NCBI GenBank assembly: GCA_910579205.1 | Contig: CAJTTD010000010.1 | Span: 1-64,000, forward strand | Source of the DNA: an uncultured Christensenella sp. | Lineage (GTDB): Bacteria > Bacillota > Clostridia > Christensenellales > Pumilibacteraceae | Direction: 5' to 3' | DNA length: 64,000 bases | In this document: one piece after another, positions 25,901 through 32,679 of the stretch | Position numbering within the stretch: position 1 is the stretch's first letter | Layout of the letters: each line of letters begins with the position of its first letter | Notes under the pieces: model-generated | Told to the model about the DNA's origin: nothing | The model's database searches: none | Seen by the model: only the letters and a program-made list of their open reading frames with translations | Translations under genes and position numbers: made by a program

Positions 25901-26668
25901 ATAACGGTGCAAGAAGGCAACAAATATTACCGTAGCGCGGGCAACTGTATCATATCGAAAAGATTGATGAGAAGCGGTTTGGAATTGGGATGCAAAAACA
26001 GCGTTATCCCCGAGGACGGGAGCGTAACTTATATAGGGATGCGTGCGTTTTACGGTTGCACCGGTTTGACCGAGATATCCATACCGGACAGCATAACAAG
26101 TATTACGCACGAAGCGTTCAGCGGTTGCATAGGGTTGACGAAATTGACTATACCTTCGTCCGTTACATTTATAGGTATGAGGACATTCGACGGTTGCGTC
26201 AATCTGACAGAATTGACTATACCTTCGTCCGTTACGTATATCGGATATAGTGCGTTCGACGGATGCGATAAATTGTTGCAAGAAGAAAACGGCGTGAGTT
26301 ATGTCGATAAATGGGCGGTAGATTGCGATACCGAGGTCGCAGATATATCGATCTGCGCGGATACGGTGGGGATAGCGGAAAGCGCTTTTTCGGGTAACCG
26401 TAAATTGACGAGTATCGAGCTGCCCTACGGCGTAAAATATATATGCGACGGCGCATTTAAAGACTGCTCCTATTTGACGGACATTACGATACCAGACACC
26501 GTAGTCGTTATAGACGGTTATGTGTTCAGCGATTGCAACAAATTGAGCAGTATAACATTCAACGGAACAAAGGCGCAGTTCGAGGCTGCGACAAGCGGCA
26601 ACGCGTGGAACGATAGGATAGACGGTTATACGGTTTACTGTACGGACGGAAAGATATTATGCGATTGA
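22925..26668 (+). CDS. membrane TIR protein with zinc ribbons, coiled coil and extracellular BspA-like LRR
   Basis: This protein has 1247 residues from ATG 22925; GAGGA lies ten bases upstream, and a TTG six bases earlier is possible. In order: a zinc ribbon (CLNCG/CKHCG, residues 8-29), a helical region, a TIR-type domain (about 195-330: DVFVSYDSNDSEQAEK, CFYSKRNL, AAIDSCKVFLFLSS, with Glu269 in AYTEIVYV as candidate catalytic residue), a second zinc ribbon (YCIACGTENPSAAKLCMDCG, about 355-374), an Arg/Glu-rich coiled coil (about 380-510), five hydrophobic segments (about 520-670) and about fourteen LRR_5 units of the GCSGLTEITIP type to the end. Positive residues before the first membrane segment and an odd number of segments place the TIR inside and the LRR outside. 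TIR domains commonly cleave NAD; a ligand and an effector role are inference. Confidence 0.85.
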   Translation: MALKEYHCLNCGKAIDKNEVGAYFCKHCGHTFYDTDAEEQLKAIQATLGDTVTDALVAAEDKKLAQSRSKLWEETHAEYVSYIEIRKCCDEIEKSTAYNETDRIKARFYKLATDDPRNNTALNNYIQDEIAAKNYAYADEIAEFAIRTMQKNNEQAVKQLLEVIPSKERKKELSKEYKNKCVEIENGDTDVYKARDVFVSYDSNDSEQAEKTVKLLESKNITCFYSKRNLPNSQDNFWKNLYAAIDSCKVFLFLSSAKSRDHGSGAYTEIVYVNTEYVNKGRDKPRLEYLLQDYSAKYTDDENTVRSCFTDCGTSWVEFDSKEELCKTLRGMLDAAKLQRTGYDGGRSDRGVKYCIACGTENPSAAKLCMDCGNREFVSTHAEFAALKDREKKQEIERVKAETERLKREELEKLQSENAQKLAEIERIKQEEIERLKRESERDRQEEIDRLRREYQDKLADVAATTDVDNAVDADVLQDIDAVKREYETKLADAEEARRRAEHAQYMASNKLAAAKRRSIARALFSVFVLIAVSVAIFTIVATVNTRLFVAITVDHYWLWIFFFVLCIVFCLVCCGIGFSKASDHSDLHGRDYVLLICGITAGVATLLFSVMGGLIRWYDAKIAFIITYTVALFIIGAVSSVGGIIIYPKQVVCYVTAAVSALCAAAVGTNLEYISNIEMHVDIPSYASHGLSYWLNNNDEYSVFGLGECTDQDILIPSEHYGKRVSGISAYAFKDCENITSITIPNTVTNISGEAFNGCSGLTEITVQDGNVKYHSKGDCLIDTAKKEVVAGCRSSEIPADGSVKSIGNHAFSGHSGLAGITIPEGVTAIGDYAFFGCDGLLGISIPNSVTTVGASAFAHCDGLSGITLPNSVTTIGAAAFYGCNNIKSITIPDGVTSIGKEAFSYCSALESITVKSGNVKYHSNGNCLIETAEKLIVSGCKNSVIPSDGSVTRISNNAFSGCVGLTELTIPDTIISIGTGAFAYCSGLEKITVQEGNKYYRSAGNCIISKRLMRSGLELGCKNSVIPEDGSVTYIGMRAFYGCTGLTEISIPDSITSITHEAFSGCIGLTKLTIPSSVTFIGMRTFDGCVNLTELTIPSSVTYIGYSAFDGCDKLLQEENGVSYVDKWAVDCDTEVADISICADTVGIAESAFSGNRKLTSIELPYGVKYICDGAFKDCSYLTDITIPDTVVVIDGYVFSDCNKLSSITFNGTKAQFEAATSGNAWNDRIDGYTVYCTDGKILCD

Positions 26669-26799
26669 GCTTTTTGTCGTAAGTTCAAGAAAAAATCGGA
26701 CTGATAAAAGTCATAGTTTTAATAATAAAATCAAACAAAAAAGCCGTGCTATCTGAAATGCACCCCAAAAGTTAGACAAAACTTATGGAGGTGCATTTT

Positions 26800-27169
26800 A
26801 TGTCAAGAAGCAAAAAAAATCAACACAAAATACTCGCCCGAGTTCAAAATATCTGTTATAATAGATATGCGCGAACACGGATTGAGTTATAGCGATACGG
26901 TGCGAAAATATTGGGGTGTAAAGACGCCTGCCGAATGCTCTAATCATCGTTCGCAATTACGCTTGTGGGAGCGCATATACCTAACGGAAGGAGCAGACGG
27001 TTTTATGGTAGAACGACGCGGACGAGGCTCGAAAGGCAGACCGAGAAAAAAGCCATTGCCACCCGAAGCAGAGAGTGATCTACTCGACGAAGTGCAAAGA
27101 CTTCGGGAGCGTAACGAGTATTTGGAAGCGGAGCTTGAATACTTAAAAAAACTCGATGCCTTAGTTTGA
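26800..27169 (+). pseudogene. IS3 transposase orfA, frame broken at an A8 run
   Basis: The ATG at 26800 has GGAGG (26787-26791) upstream and begins MSRSKK, but the run of eight A at 26812-26819 puts the frame out by one and leads to a stop near 26890. With seven A the product would read MSRSKKINTKYSPEFK and continue into the frame that runs to 27169 (DMREHGLSYSDTVRKYW, a helix-turn-helix, then a leucine-zipper region ELEYLKKL). OrfA binds the IS ends. The extra base may be a mutation, a sequencing error or a site where polymerase or ribosome slippage restores the frame in some products. Confidence 0.7.
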
Positions 27170-28038
27170 GCGGAAGAGCAAATGAATGGCAAAAAGCCGA
27201 AATAGTATCCGAGCTAAGGCATAGATTTCCGCTGAATATTTTATTGAAAATATCCCGTTTACCACGCAGCACTTATTATTACCACTTAAAACAAAGTCAA
27301 GAAGATAAGTATAGTGAAGTCAAACAAGAGATAGAAAGTATCTTTACCGAGAACAAGCAGCGATACGGTTACCGTCGGATATTGCTTGCATTGCGTCAAA
27401 AAGGAATAAATCTCAACCATAAAACGGTACACAAGCTAATGCGAAGCATGGGATTGCACGGTAAACGCCGTAAAAGCAAGTACAAATCGTATAAAGGCGA
27501 AGTCGGCAAGATAGCTCCGAATATATTAAGCCGCGACTTTGAAACAAATAAACCGTTTGAAAAGTTGGCAACCGACGTAACCGAGTTCGCGGTATGCGAT
27601 GACAAGGTATATCTATCGCCGATACTTGACTTACATAACAACGAAGTAATAAGCTATTTGATTTCGACAAGTCCAAATTTTTGGCAAACGAGAGAAATGC
27701 TGAAAGGACTGTTCGACAAGATGCCGCAAGGTGCGACACCTATACTACATTCGGATCAAGGCTGGCAATACCAAATGAAAGAGTTTCAAAGACAACTTCA
27801 AGAACACAACATTATCCAAAGCATGTCGAGAAAAGGCAACTGCTTGGATAACAGTGTAATGGAGAACTTTTTCGGGCGGTTGAAAGTGGAAATGTTTTAC
27901 GGCGAAAAGTTTCAGACAGTGGACGAATTCGTCCACTGTCTGAAAGAGTACATACACTATTGGAACAACAAGAGGATATCTCTCACTCTAAACGGAATGA
28001 GTCCGGTGCAATACCGAACTCACTCACAAACTATCTAA
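27166..28038 (+). CDS. IS3 transposase orfB, DDE integrase
   Basis: OrfB (290 residues as an independent frame) supplies the catalytic core of the OrfAB transposase. An HTH_21-like segment (about 45-100, YGYRRILLALRQKG) precedes the rve integrase domain. The catalytic triad is Asp137 (ATDVTEF), Asp197 (LHSDQGW) and Glu233 (NSVMENFF), with the standard 35-residue spacing between the last two. The frame is minus-one relative to orfA and overlaps it by four bases (TTGA), so it is normally made as a fusion by slippage at 27145-27151. The core looks intact. Confidence 0.88.
   Translation: MSGRANEWQKAEIVSELRHRFPLNILLKISRLPRSTYYYHLKQSQEDKYSEVKQEIESIFTENKQRYGYRRILLALRQKGINLNHKTVHKLMRSMGLHGKRRKSKYKSYKGEVGKIAPNILSRDFETNKPFEKLATDVTEFAVCDDKVYLSPILDLHNNEVISYLISTSPNFWQTREMLKGLFDKMPQGATPILHSDQGWQYQMKEFQRQLQEHNIIQSMSRKGNCLDNSVMENFFGRLKVEMFYGEKFQTVDEFVHCLKEYIHYWNNKRISLTLNGMSPVQYRTHSQTI
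27910..27945. repeat. perfect 36-base palindrome inside orfB
   Basis: The two 18-base halves are exact reverse complements centred on GAATTC at 27925-27930. The start is TTTCAGACAGTGG and the end CCACTGTCTGAAA. Because of the symmetry both strands encode the same peptide piece (FQTVDEFVHCLK). Confidence 0.9.
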
Positions 28039-28110
28039 TTATTTTTCTGTCCAACTTTTGGGGTTCATAGCATATATTTTCGCACGGCTTTTGATGTTAT
28101 ATTAAATATA

Positions 28111-29040
28111 TTACGCTTTGCCCGCGCAGCCCAATACGTGAACGAGTTTATGACGCACGCATTCGGTTACAAGCGTTCTGCCGTCGCTCAAATATTGACG
28201 GGGGTCGAAGTGCGAGGGGTTTTCGGCAAAGTGTTTGCGGATAGCCGCGGTAAACGCCAAGCGCAAGTCGGAGTCCACATTGATCTTGCAGACGGCGAGC
28301 GACGACGCTTTTCTCAGCATGTCTTCGGGAATACCTTTCGCGCCGGGCATAGCTCCGCCGAAATCGTTGACCATTTTTACGTAGTCGGGGAGTACCGAGC
28401 TTGCGCCGTGGAGAACTACGGGGAACTTGGGCAAAAGGCTTGCCACTTTTTCGAGGATATCGAAGCGCAGTTTGGCTTCGCCTTTAAACTTGAACGCGCC
28501 GTGGCTGGTGCCTATGGCTATGGCGAGCGAATCTACGCCCGTCTTTGCTACAAATTCGGCGGCTTCTTCGGGATCGGTATAGAGCGCGTCCGATTCGGAA
28601 ACTTTAACGTTGTCTTCCACGCCCGCAAGTCTGCCGAGCTCGGCTTCTACGACGACGCCGTGGTCGTGCGCGTACTTGACTACTTGCGAAGTGATCTTTA
28701 TGTTTTCCGCGAGCGGATGAGAAGAAGCGTCTATCATGACGGAAGTAAAACCGTATTTGATCGCGTCTACGCAAAGGTCGTAAGAGCTGCCGTGATCCAA
28801 GTGCAAGCAGATGGGCAGACCCGAATCTTCGACCGCCGCCTGGACCATTTTTGTGAGGTAAAGCGGGTTTGCGTATTTGATCGCGCTCGAAGAGACTTGA
28901 AGAATGAGCGGGGCTTTTTCTAACTTAGCGGCCTCGACTATGCCTTGGATAGTCTCCATGTTGTTTACGTTGAATGCGCCGATTGCATATCCGCCTTCGT
29001 AGGCTTTGGCGAACATGTCCTTTGTCGTTACTAACGGCAT
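28111..29040 (-). CDS. fba: class II fructose-bisphosphate aldolase
   Basis: A 309-residue zinc-dependent aldolase that splits fructose 1,6-bisphosphate into two triose phosphates. Typical features are the opening MPLVTTKDMF and GAFNVNN, the zinc-binding HLDHGSS (about residues 80-86), GTSHGAFKF (about 178) and LHGASSV (about 212), plus the KINVDSDLR signature. It has its own minus-strand promoter shared back to back with the M29 peptidase promoter. Its terminator has been separated from it by the IS element. Together with pfkA, gap and nifJ it represents the glycolytic core of this window. Confidence 0.94.
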   Translation of the reverse strand: MPLVTTKDMFAKAYEGGYAIGAFNVNNMETIQGIVEAAKLEKAPLILQVSSSAIKYANPLYLTKMVQAAVEDSGLPICLHLDHGSSYDLCVDAIKYGFTSVMIDASSHPLAENIKITSQVVKYAHDHGVVVEAELGRLAGVEDNVKVSESDALYTDPEEAAEFVAKTGVDSLAIAIGTSHGAFKFKGEAKLRFDILEKVASLLPKFPVVLHGASSVLPDYVKMVNDFGGAMPGAKGIPEDMLRKASSLAVCKINVDSDLRLAFTAAIRKHFAENPSHFDPRQYLSDGRTLVTECVRHKLVHVLGCAGKA

Positions 29041-29068
29041 TATGGTTTCCTCCGAAATCTTTTTTTAC

Positions 29069-29097
29069 AGTATAGCATAATTCTTGTGATTTGACTA
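29069..29097 (-). promoter_or_regulatory. promoter of fba
   Basis: On the minus strand TAGTCA (29092-29097) and TATACT (29069-29074) are 17 bases apart with an extended TGC. Confidence 0.7.
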
Positions 29098-29105
29098 CTG
29101 TTTTA

Positions 29106-29134
29106 TTGACTTTTTTTTCAAAAAGAATTATACT
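29106..29134 (+). promoter_or_regulatory. promoter of the M29 aminopeptidase gene
   Basis: TTGACT (29106-29111) and TATACT (29129-29134) are 17 bases apart. Confidence 0.75.
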
Positions 29135-29213
29135 GTAAAAAACGGTCGCGACCGCCGCATATGTGCTTAAAGACGCATAAAACGGCGGAAAGGCGCGGCA
29201 GGAGGCATGGGTC

Positions 29214-30329
29214 ATGAAGGATGAAAGAATTGTAAAACTCGCGCGCAATCTCGTCAATTATTCGGTTGCCGCAAAAAAGGGCGACAAAGTACTCATAGAG
29301 GCGTTCGATGTGCCGTATCCGCTCGTTACCGAGCTTATCAAGGCAGTGTACGACGCGGGAGCGCAAGCATTTGTAACCAATATAGACACGCGCGTGCGCG
29401 CAGAGCTGTTAAAGGGCGCGAGCGACGCGCAGCTCGAGCTTTGGGCTAAGCACGACGCGGCGGTCATGTCCGATATGGATTGCTATATAGGCGTGCGCGG
29501 CGCAGACAACGCTTACGAAAATTCTATCGTTTCCGCGGAGCGCATGGATAAATACATGAGCATTTATTCGCATCCCGTACATCACGAGATACGCGTTAAA
29601 AAGACGCGCTGGGTGGTTCTTCGGTATCCTTCGCCGTCCATGGCGCAGCTTGCGGGAATGTCGACCGAGCAGTTTGAAGATCATTACTTCAATGTGTGCA
29701 ATCTCGACTACTCCAAAATGGACAAGGCGATGACACCGCTGCAACGTCTTTTGGACAAGACGGACAAAGTGCGCATAGTGGCAAAAGACACCGATATATC
29801 GTTCTCGATTAAAGACATACCTTCAGTCAAGTGCGCGGGCGGGCTTAATATTCCCGACGGCGAGATATACACTGCGCCCGTAAAGAACTCCGTAAACGGC
29901 GTTATAACGTACAACACTCCGTCCGTGTACAACGGGACCAAGTTCGACTGGGTGCGCTTGACTTTTAAGGACGGAAAGATAATCGACTCGGACAGTTCCG
30001 CCAAAGACAAGTCGGACGCGATTTTCGACACGGACGAAGGCGCGCGGTACGTCGGCGAGTTTGCGCTCGGCGTAAATCCGTTTATCAACGACGCTATAGG
30101 CGATATATTGTTTGACGAAAAGATCTCCGGCTCTATACATTTTACGCCCGGTTGCTGCTACGACGACGCGTACAACGGCAATATTTCGGCGGTGCATTGG
30201 GACTTGGTTTTGCGCCAGACCCCCGAGTGCGGCGGCGGAAAGATATATTTCGACGACGTGCTTATCCGCGAAAACGGACGGTTCGTGCTCAAAGAGTTGG
30301 AATGTCTCAACCCCGAAAATCTGAAATAA
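29214..30329 (+). CDS. M29 family aminopeptidase (AmpS/PepS-like)
   Basis: This 371-residue, cytoplasmic, cobalt- or zinc-dependent aminopeptidase removes N-terminal residues from peptides. The family metal ligands are recognisable: Glu in GGLNIPDGEIYTAP (about 212-225), Glu in YVGEFALGVNP (about 283), His in SIHFTPG (about 310) and His-x-Asp in SAVHWDLVL (about 330). The opening MKDERIVKLARNLVNYS is typical of the family. The next gene starts 22 bases after the stop and is probably co-transcribed. Confidence 0.88.
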   Translation: MKDERIVKLARNLVNYSVAAKKGDKVLIEAFDVPYPLVTELIKAVYDAGAQAFVTNIDTRVRAELLKGASDAQLELWAKHDAAVMSDMDCYIGVRGADNAYENSIVSAERMDKYMSIYSHPVHHEIRVKKTRWVVLRYPSPSMAQLAGMSTEQFEDHYFNVCNLDYSKMDKAMTPLQRLLDKTDKVRIVAKDTDISFSIKDIPSVKCAGGLNIPDGEIYTAPVKNSVNGVITYNTPSVYNGTKFDWVRLTFKDGKIIDSDSSAKDKSDAIFDTDEGARYVGEFALGVNPFINDAIGDILFDEKISGSIHFTPGCCYDDAYNGNISAVHWDLVLRQTPECGGGKIYFDDVLIRENGRFVLKELECLNPENLK

Positions 30330-30351
30330 AACTTATAAGGTAAAACATACT

Positions 30352-31059
30352 ATGTTTGAACTCAAATACAAAATAACCGACGGCGATCTGCTCAAAGTCA
30401 ACAAGCGCGTAATGTGGTCGTATTTTATTCCGTATCTTGCGGTCGCGCTGTTGGGCATAGGCGCGGGCGTTGCGGCTACGGTGATCAGACCGTCCACGTC
30501 GATATTCGTTCTCGGCATTATATTGATAGTTCTCGGTGCGGTGCTATTGGCTTGCACTGTCATGCTCGCTGTAGCTCCCAAGAGCTTTGTGGCGAGCGCG
30601 CTCGAAACGAGTGATTCTATCGAACGCAATGTCAAGTTTACCGAAACGGGCGTTACCGTCTCTACGGACGGGCAGAGCGATATAACGTTCGGTTACGGCA
30701 GCATGCTAAAAGCTCGGCGCATAGGCAAGACGGAGCTTTTGGCGCTGTACGTGGATAAGGACATCGTTCTCGTCGTAAAGGATACGGAAAGTTCGGCTTC
30801 TGTCGACGAAGTTTACGAGTATGTATCGGCTAAGATAAAGGACAGCCGTACACTATCCGAGCCGCAAACAGCTGTCGAGCCTAAAGCGGCAAAAGCAAAC
30901 GAAGGGGACGATCGAGACGGCGATGTTGCCGCCGACTCCAAAGATACGGTAGAGAAGAGCACGGATAATGCGGAAAACGTCGACAACGAAAGCGCGGATA
31001 GTGCGGAAGATAAAGGCGGCGAAGCGCAGCCCGACGGCGGCGACGGTAAAGCCGAATAA
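30352..31059 (+). CDS. YcxB-like membrane protein with acidic tail
   Basis: This 235-residue protein has two adjacent membrane helices (about 26-45 and 50-76) after a short cytoplasmic start (MFELKYKITDGDLLKVNKR). A beta-rich cytoplasmic domain of about 90 residues follows (VKFTETGVTVSTDGQSDI, GKTELLALYVDKDIVLVVK), the layout of the YcxB-like family. The last 75 residues are low-complexity and acidic (Asp/Glu/Ala). Function is not known. It lies between the aminopeptidase and gap genes. Confidence 0.7.
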   Translation: MFELKYKITDGDLLKVNKRVMWSYFIPYLAVALLGIGAGVAATVIRPSTSIFVLGIILIVLGAVLLACTVMLAVAPKSFVASALETSDSIERNVKFTETGVTVSTDGQSDITFGYGSMLKARRIGKTELLALYVDKDIVLVVKDTESSASVDEVYEYVSAKIKDSRTLSEPQTAVEPKAAKANEGDDRDGDVAADSKDTVEKSTDNAENVDNESADSAEDKGGEAQPDGGDGKAE

Positions 31060-31097
31060 AATAACTGCGCAAAAAATCGCAAGGCGCGAAAAAAGGT

Positions 31098-31126
31098 TTG
31101 ACTAACCGCCATAAAGGTGGTAAAAT
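31098..31126 (+). promoter_or_regulatory. promoter of gap
   Basis: TTGACT (31098-31103) and TAAAAT (31121-31126) are 17 bases apart. Confidence 0.75.
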
Positions 31127-31158
31127 ATAATAAATCAAAAAAACTTTCGGAGGTTTTT

Positions 31159-32196
31159 ATGTCTAACGTAAAAGTTGCAATCAACGGATTCGGACGCATC
31201 GGTCGTCTCGCGTTTCGTCAAATGTTCGGTGCCAAGGGTTACGATATCGTTGCTATCAACGACCTTACCAAACCCTCGATGCTTGCCAATCTTTTGAAGT
31301 ACGACACCGCGCAAAAAGGCTACTGCGGCGTTATCGGCGAGAATCTGCACACCGTTTCTGCCGACGACGAAGCCAACACCATCACCGTTGACGGCAAGAC
31401 TTTGAAGATCTACGCGGAAAAGGACGCCAAGGATCTGCCTTGGGGCAAGCTCGGCGTAGACGTAGTTCTCGAATGCACGGGCTTCTACTGCTCTAAGGAA
31501 AAGTCCATGGCGCATATAAATGCGGGCGCAAAGAAAGTAGTTATTTCCGCTCCCGCAGGCAATGATCTTAAGACCGTTGTTTTCAGCGTCAACGAAAATA
31601 CGCTCGACAAAGGCGATCAGATCATCTCCGCGGCGAGCTGCACCACCAACTGCCTTGCTCCCATGGCAAAAGTTCTCAACGATTACGCGCCTGTTCAATC
31701 GGGTATAATGAGCACAATCCACGCTTACACCGGCGATCAGATGATCCTCGACGGACCGCATCGCAAAGGCGATATGCGCCGTGCGCGCGCTGGCGCAGCC
31801 AACATCGTTCCCAACTCCACGGGCGCGGCTAAGGCTATCGGTTTGGTAATTCCCGAGCTTAACGGCAAGCTCATCGGTTCGGCTCAGCGCGTTCCCGTTC
31901 CCACCGGTTCGACCACTATCTTGACCGCGGTCGTTAAGGGCAAGGACGTAACCAAAGAGGGCATCAACGCCGCCATGAAGAACGCCGCTTCCGAATCGTT
32001 CGGATACAACGAGGATCAAATCGTTTCTTCCGACGTTATAGGCATGAGATACGGCAGCTTGTTCGACGCGACCCAGACCATGGTATCCAAGGTCGGCGAC
32101 GATCTTTACCAAGTCCAAGTCGTTTCGTGGTACGACAACGAAAACTCTTACACCAGCCAGATGGTAAGAACCATAAAATACTTCGCAGAACTGTAA
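31159..32196 (+). CDS. gap: glyceraldehyde-3-phosphate dehydrogenase
   Basis: GAPDH (345 residues) oxidises glyceraldehyde 3-phosphate with NAD in glycolysis. NAD binding is shown by INGFGRIGRLAFRQ at the N-terminus, the catalytic Cys lies in ISAASCTTNCLAP (about 161), and IHAYTGDQ, GAAKAIGLV and the C-terminal SWYDNENSYTSQMVRT are standard. The ATG at 31159 with CGGAGG upstream is preferred to an earlier in-frame codon. Codon choice differs from its neighbours: ATC and AAC predominate where nearby genes favour ATA, consistent with very high expression. It has its own promoter and a strong terminator. Confidence 0.96.
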   Translation: MSNVKVAINGFGRIGRLAFRQMFGAKGYDIVAINDLTKPSMLANLLKYDTAQKGYCGVIGENLHTVSADDEANTITVDGKTLKIYAEKDAKDLPWGKLGVDVVLECTGFYCSKEKSMAHINAGAKKVVISAPAGNDLKTVVFSVNENTLDKGDQIISAASCTTNCLAPMAKVLNDYAPVQSGIMSTIHAYTGDQMILDGPHRKGDMRRARAGAANIVPNSTGAAKAIGLVIPELNGKLIGSAQRVPVPTGSTTILTAVVKGKDVTKEGINAAMKNAASESFGYNEDQIVSSDVIGMRYGSLFDATQTMVSKVGDDLYQVQVVSWYDNENSYTSQMVRTIKYFAEL

Positions 32197-32219
32197 TAAC
32201 ATTAAACATTAAACATCAA

Positions 32220-32248
32220 ACGCCTCCGCGCAAAGCGGAGGCGTTTTT
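32220..32248 (+). terminator. terminator of gap
   Basis: CGCCTCCGC (32221-32229) pairs with GCGGAGGCG (32235-32243), followed by TTTTT. Confidence 0.93.
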
Positions 32249-32281
32249 GTATGCGTGATTTTTTGGACGGGTGATCGCGTA

Positions 32282-32557
32282 TTAGGCGACGAGCCGCAAT
32301 ATAAGCGCCGCAGTCGATATAATAAGCGCCGATAGATCGATAAAGAACGCAATGCGGCAAAGCTTGGAGCGCAGAAAGAACGCGGTCAAGCCGACGGAAA
32401 GCGCGGACGCGGTTATTCCTATTACCGTTGTGGGCGCGGCGACTACCGTCATTTGCGGCACGGTAACGGAAAGATACGAAGTAACGAGAGCCAATACGGA
32501 TATAGTAACGATCGCTGCCGCTGCTATCAATGAAAGGATGGGAACTATCTTGTTCAT
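32282..32557 (-). CDS. small hydrophobic membrane protein
   Basis: A 91-residue protein with three predicted membrane helices and very few charged residues (MNKIVPILSLIAAAAI, a central segment, and FFIDLSALIISTAALIL). I chose the ATG at 32557 rather than a TTG six codons upstream. No good Shine-Dalgarno is visible. No family is recognised. The frame may be real because it is long for such a hydrophobic stretch, but the opposite strand is open too, so the evidence is moderate. Confidence 0.45.
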   Translation of the reverse strand: MNKIVPILSLIAAAAIVTISVLALVTSYLSVTVPQMTVVAAPTTVIGITASALSVGLTAFFLRSKLCRIAFFIDLSALIISTAALILRLVA

Positions 32558-32644
32558 GTTGATATTGTACAACAATGGTTTTGTAAAGTCGAGGGTTTAA
32601 CGCCGCAAATAAATATTATAATTAGGTAAAAGTGAGAAATTCGC

Positions 32645-32673
32645 TTGATGTTTCGATCGGCTTCTGATATAAT
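32645..32673 (+). promoter_or_regulatory. promoter of the CotH lipoprotein gene, implies a leaderless transcript
   Basis: TTGATG (32645-32650) and TATAAT (32668-32673) are 17 bases apart with extended TGA. The -10 box ends six bases before the ATG at 32680, so no leader or Shine-Dalgarno is expected. Confidence 0.7.
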
Positions 32674-32679
32674 GTGTAT

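Larger units (their letters stand above)
26759..28067 (+). mobile_element. IS3-family insertion sequence (IS150-like), 1.3 kb
   Basis: The ends are inverted repeats: TGCACCCCAAAAGTTAGACA on the left and, read inward, TGAACCCCAAAAGTTGGACA on the right. Inside are overlapping orfA and orfB of the IS3 type with a run of seven A at 27145-27151 suited to minus-one slippage. I see no clear 3-4 base target duplication (left flank GAAA, right flank TAGC). It separates the TIR-LRR gene from fba. Confidence 0.85.
26737..28092. terminator. terminator hairpin split by the IS element
   Basis: AAAAAAGCCGTGC (26737-26749) and GCACGGCTTTT (28082-28092) are perfect complementary arms, with A and T runs for both directions. 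They now lie 1.3 kb apart because the IS element sits in what was the loop. The original terminator would have served the TIR-LRR gene and the convergent aldolase gene. Confidence 0.7.
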
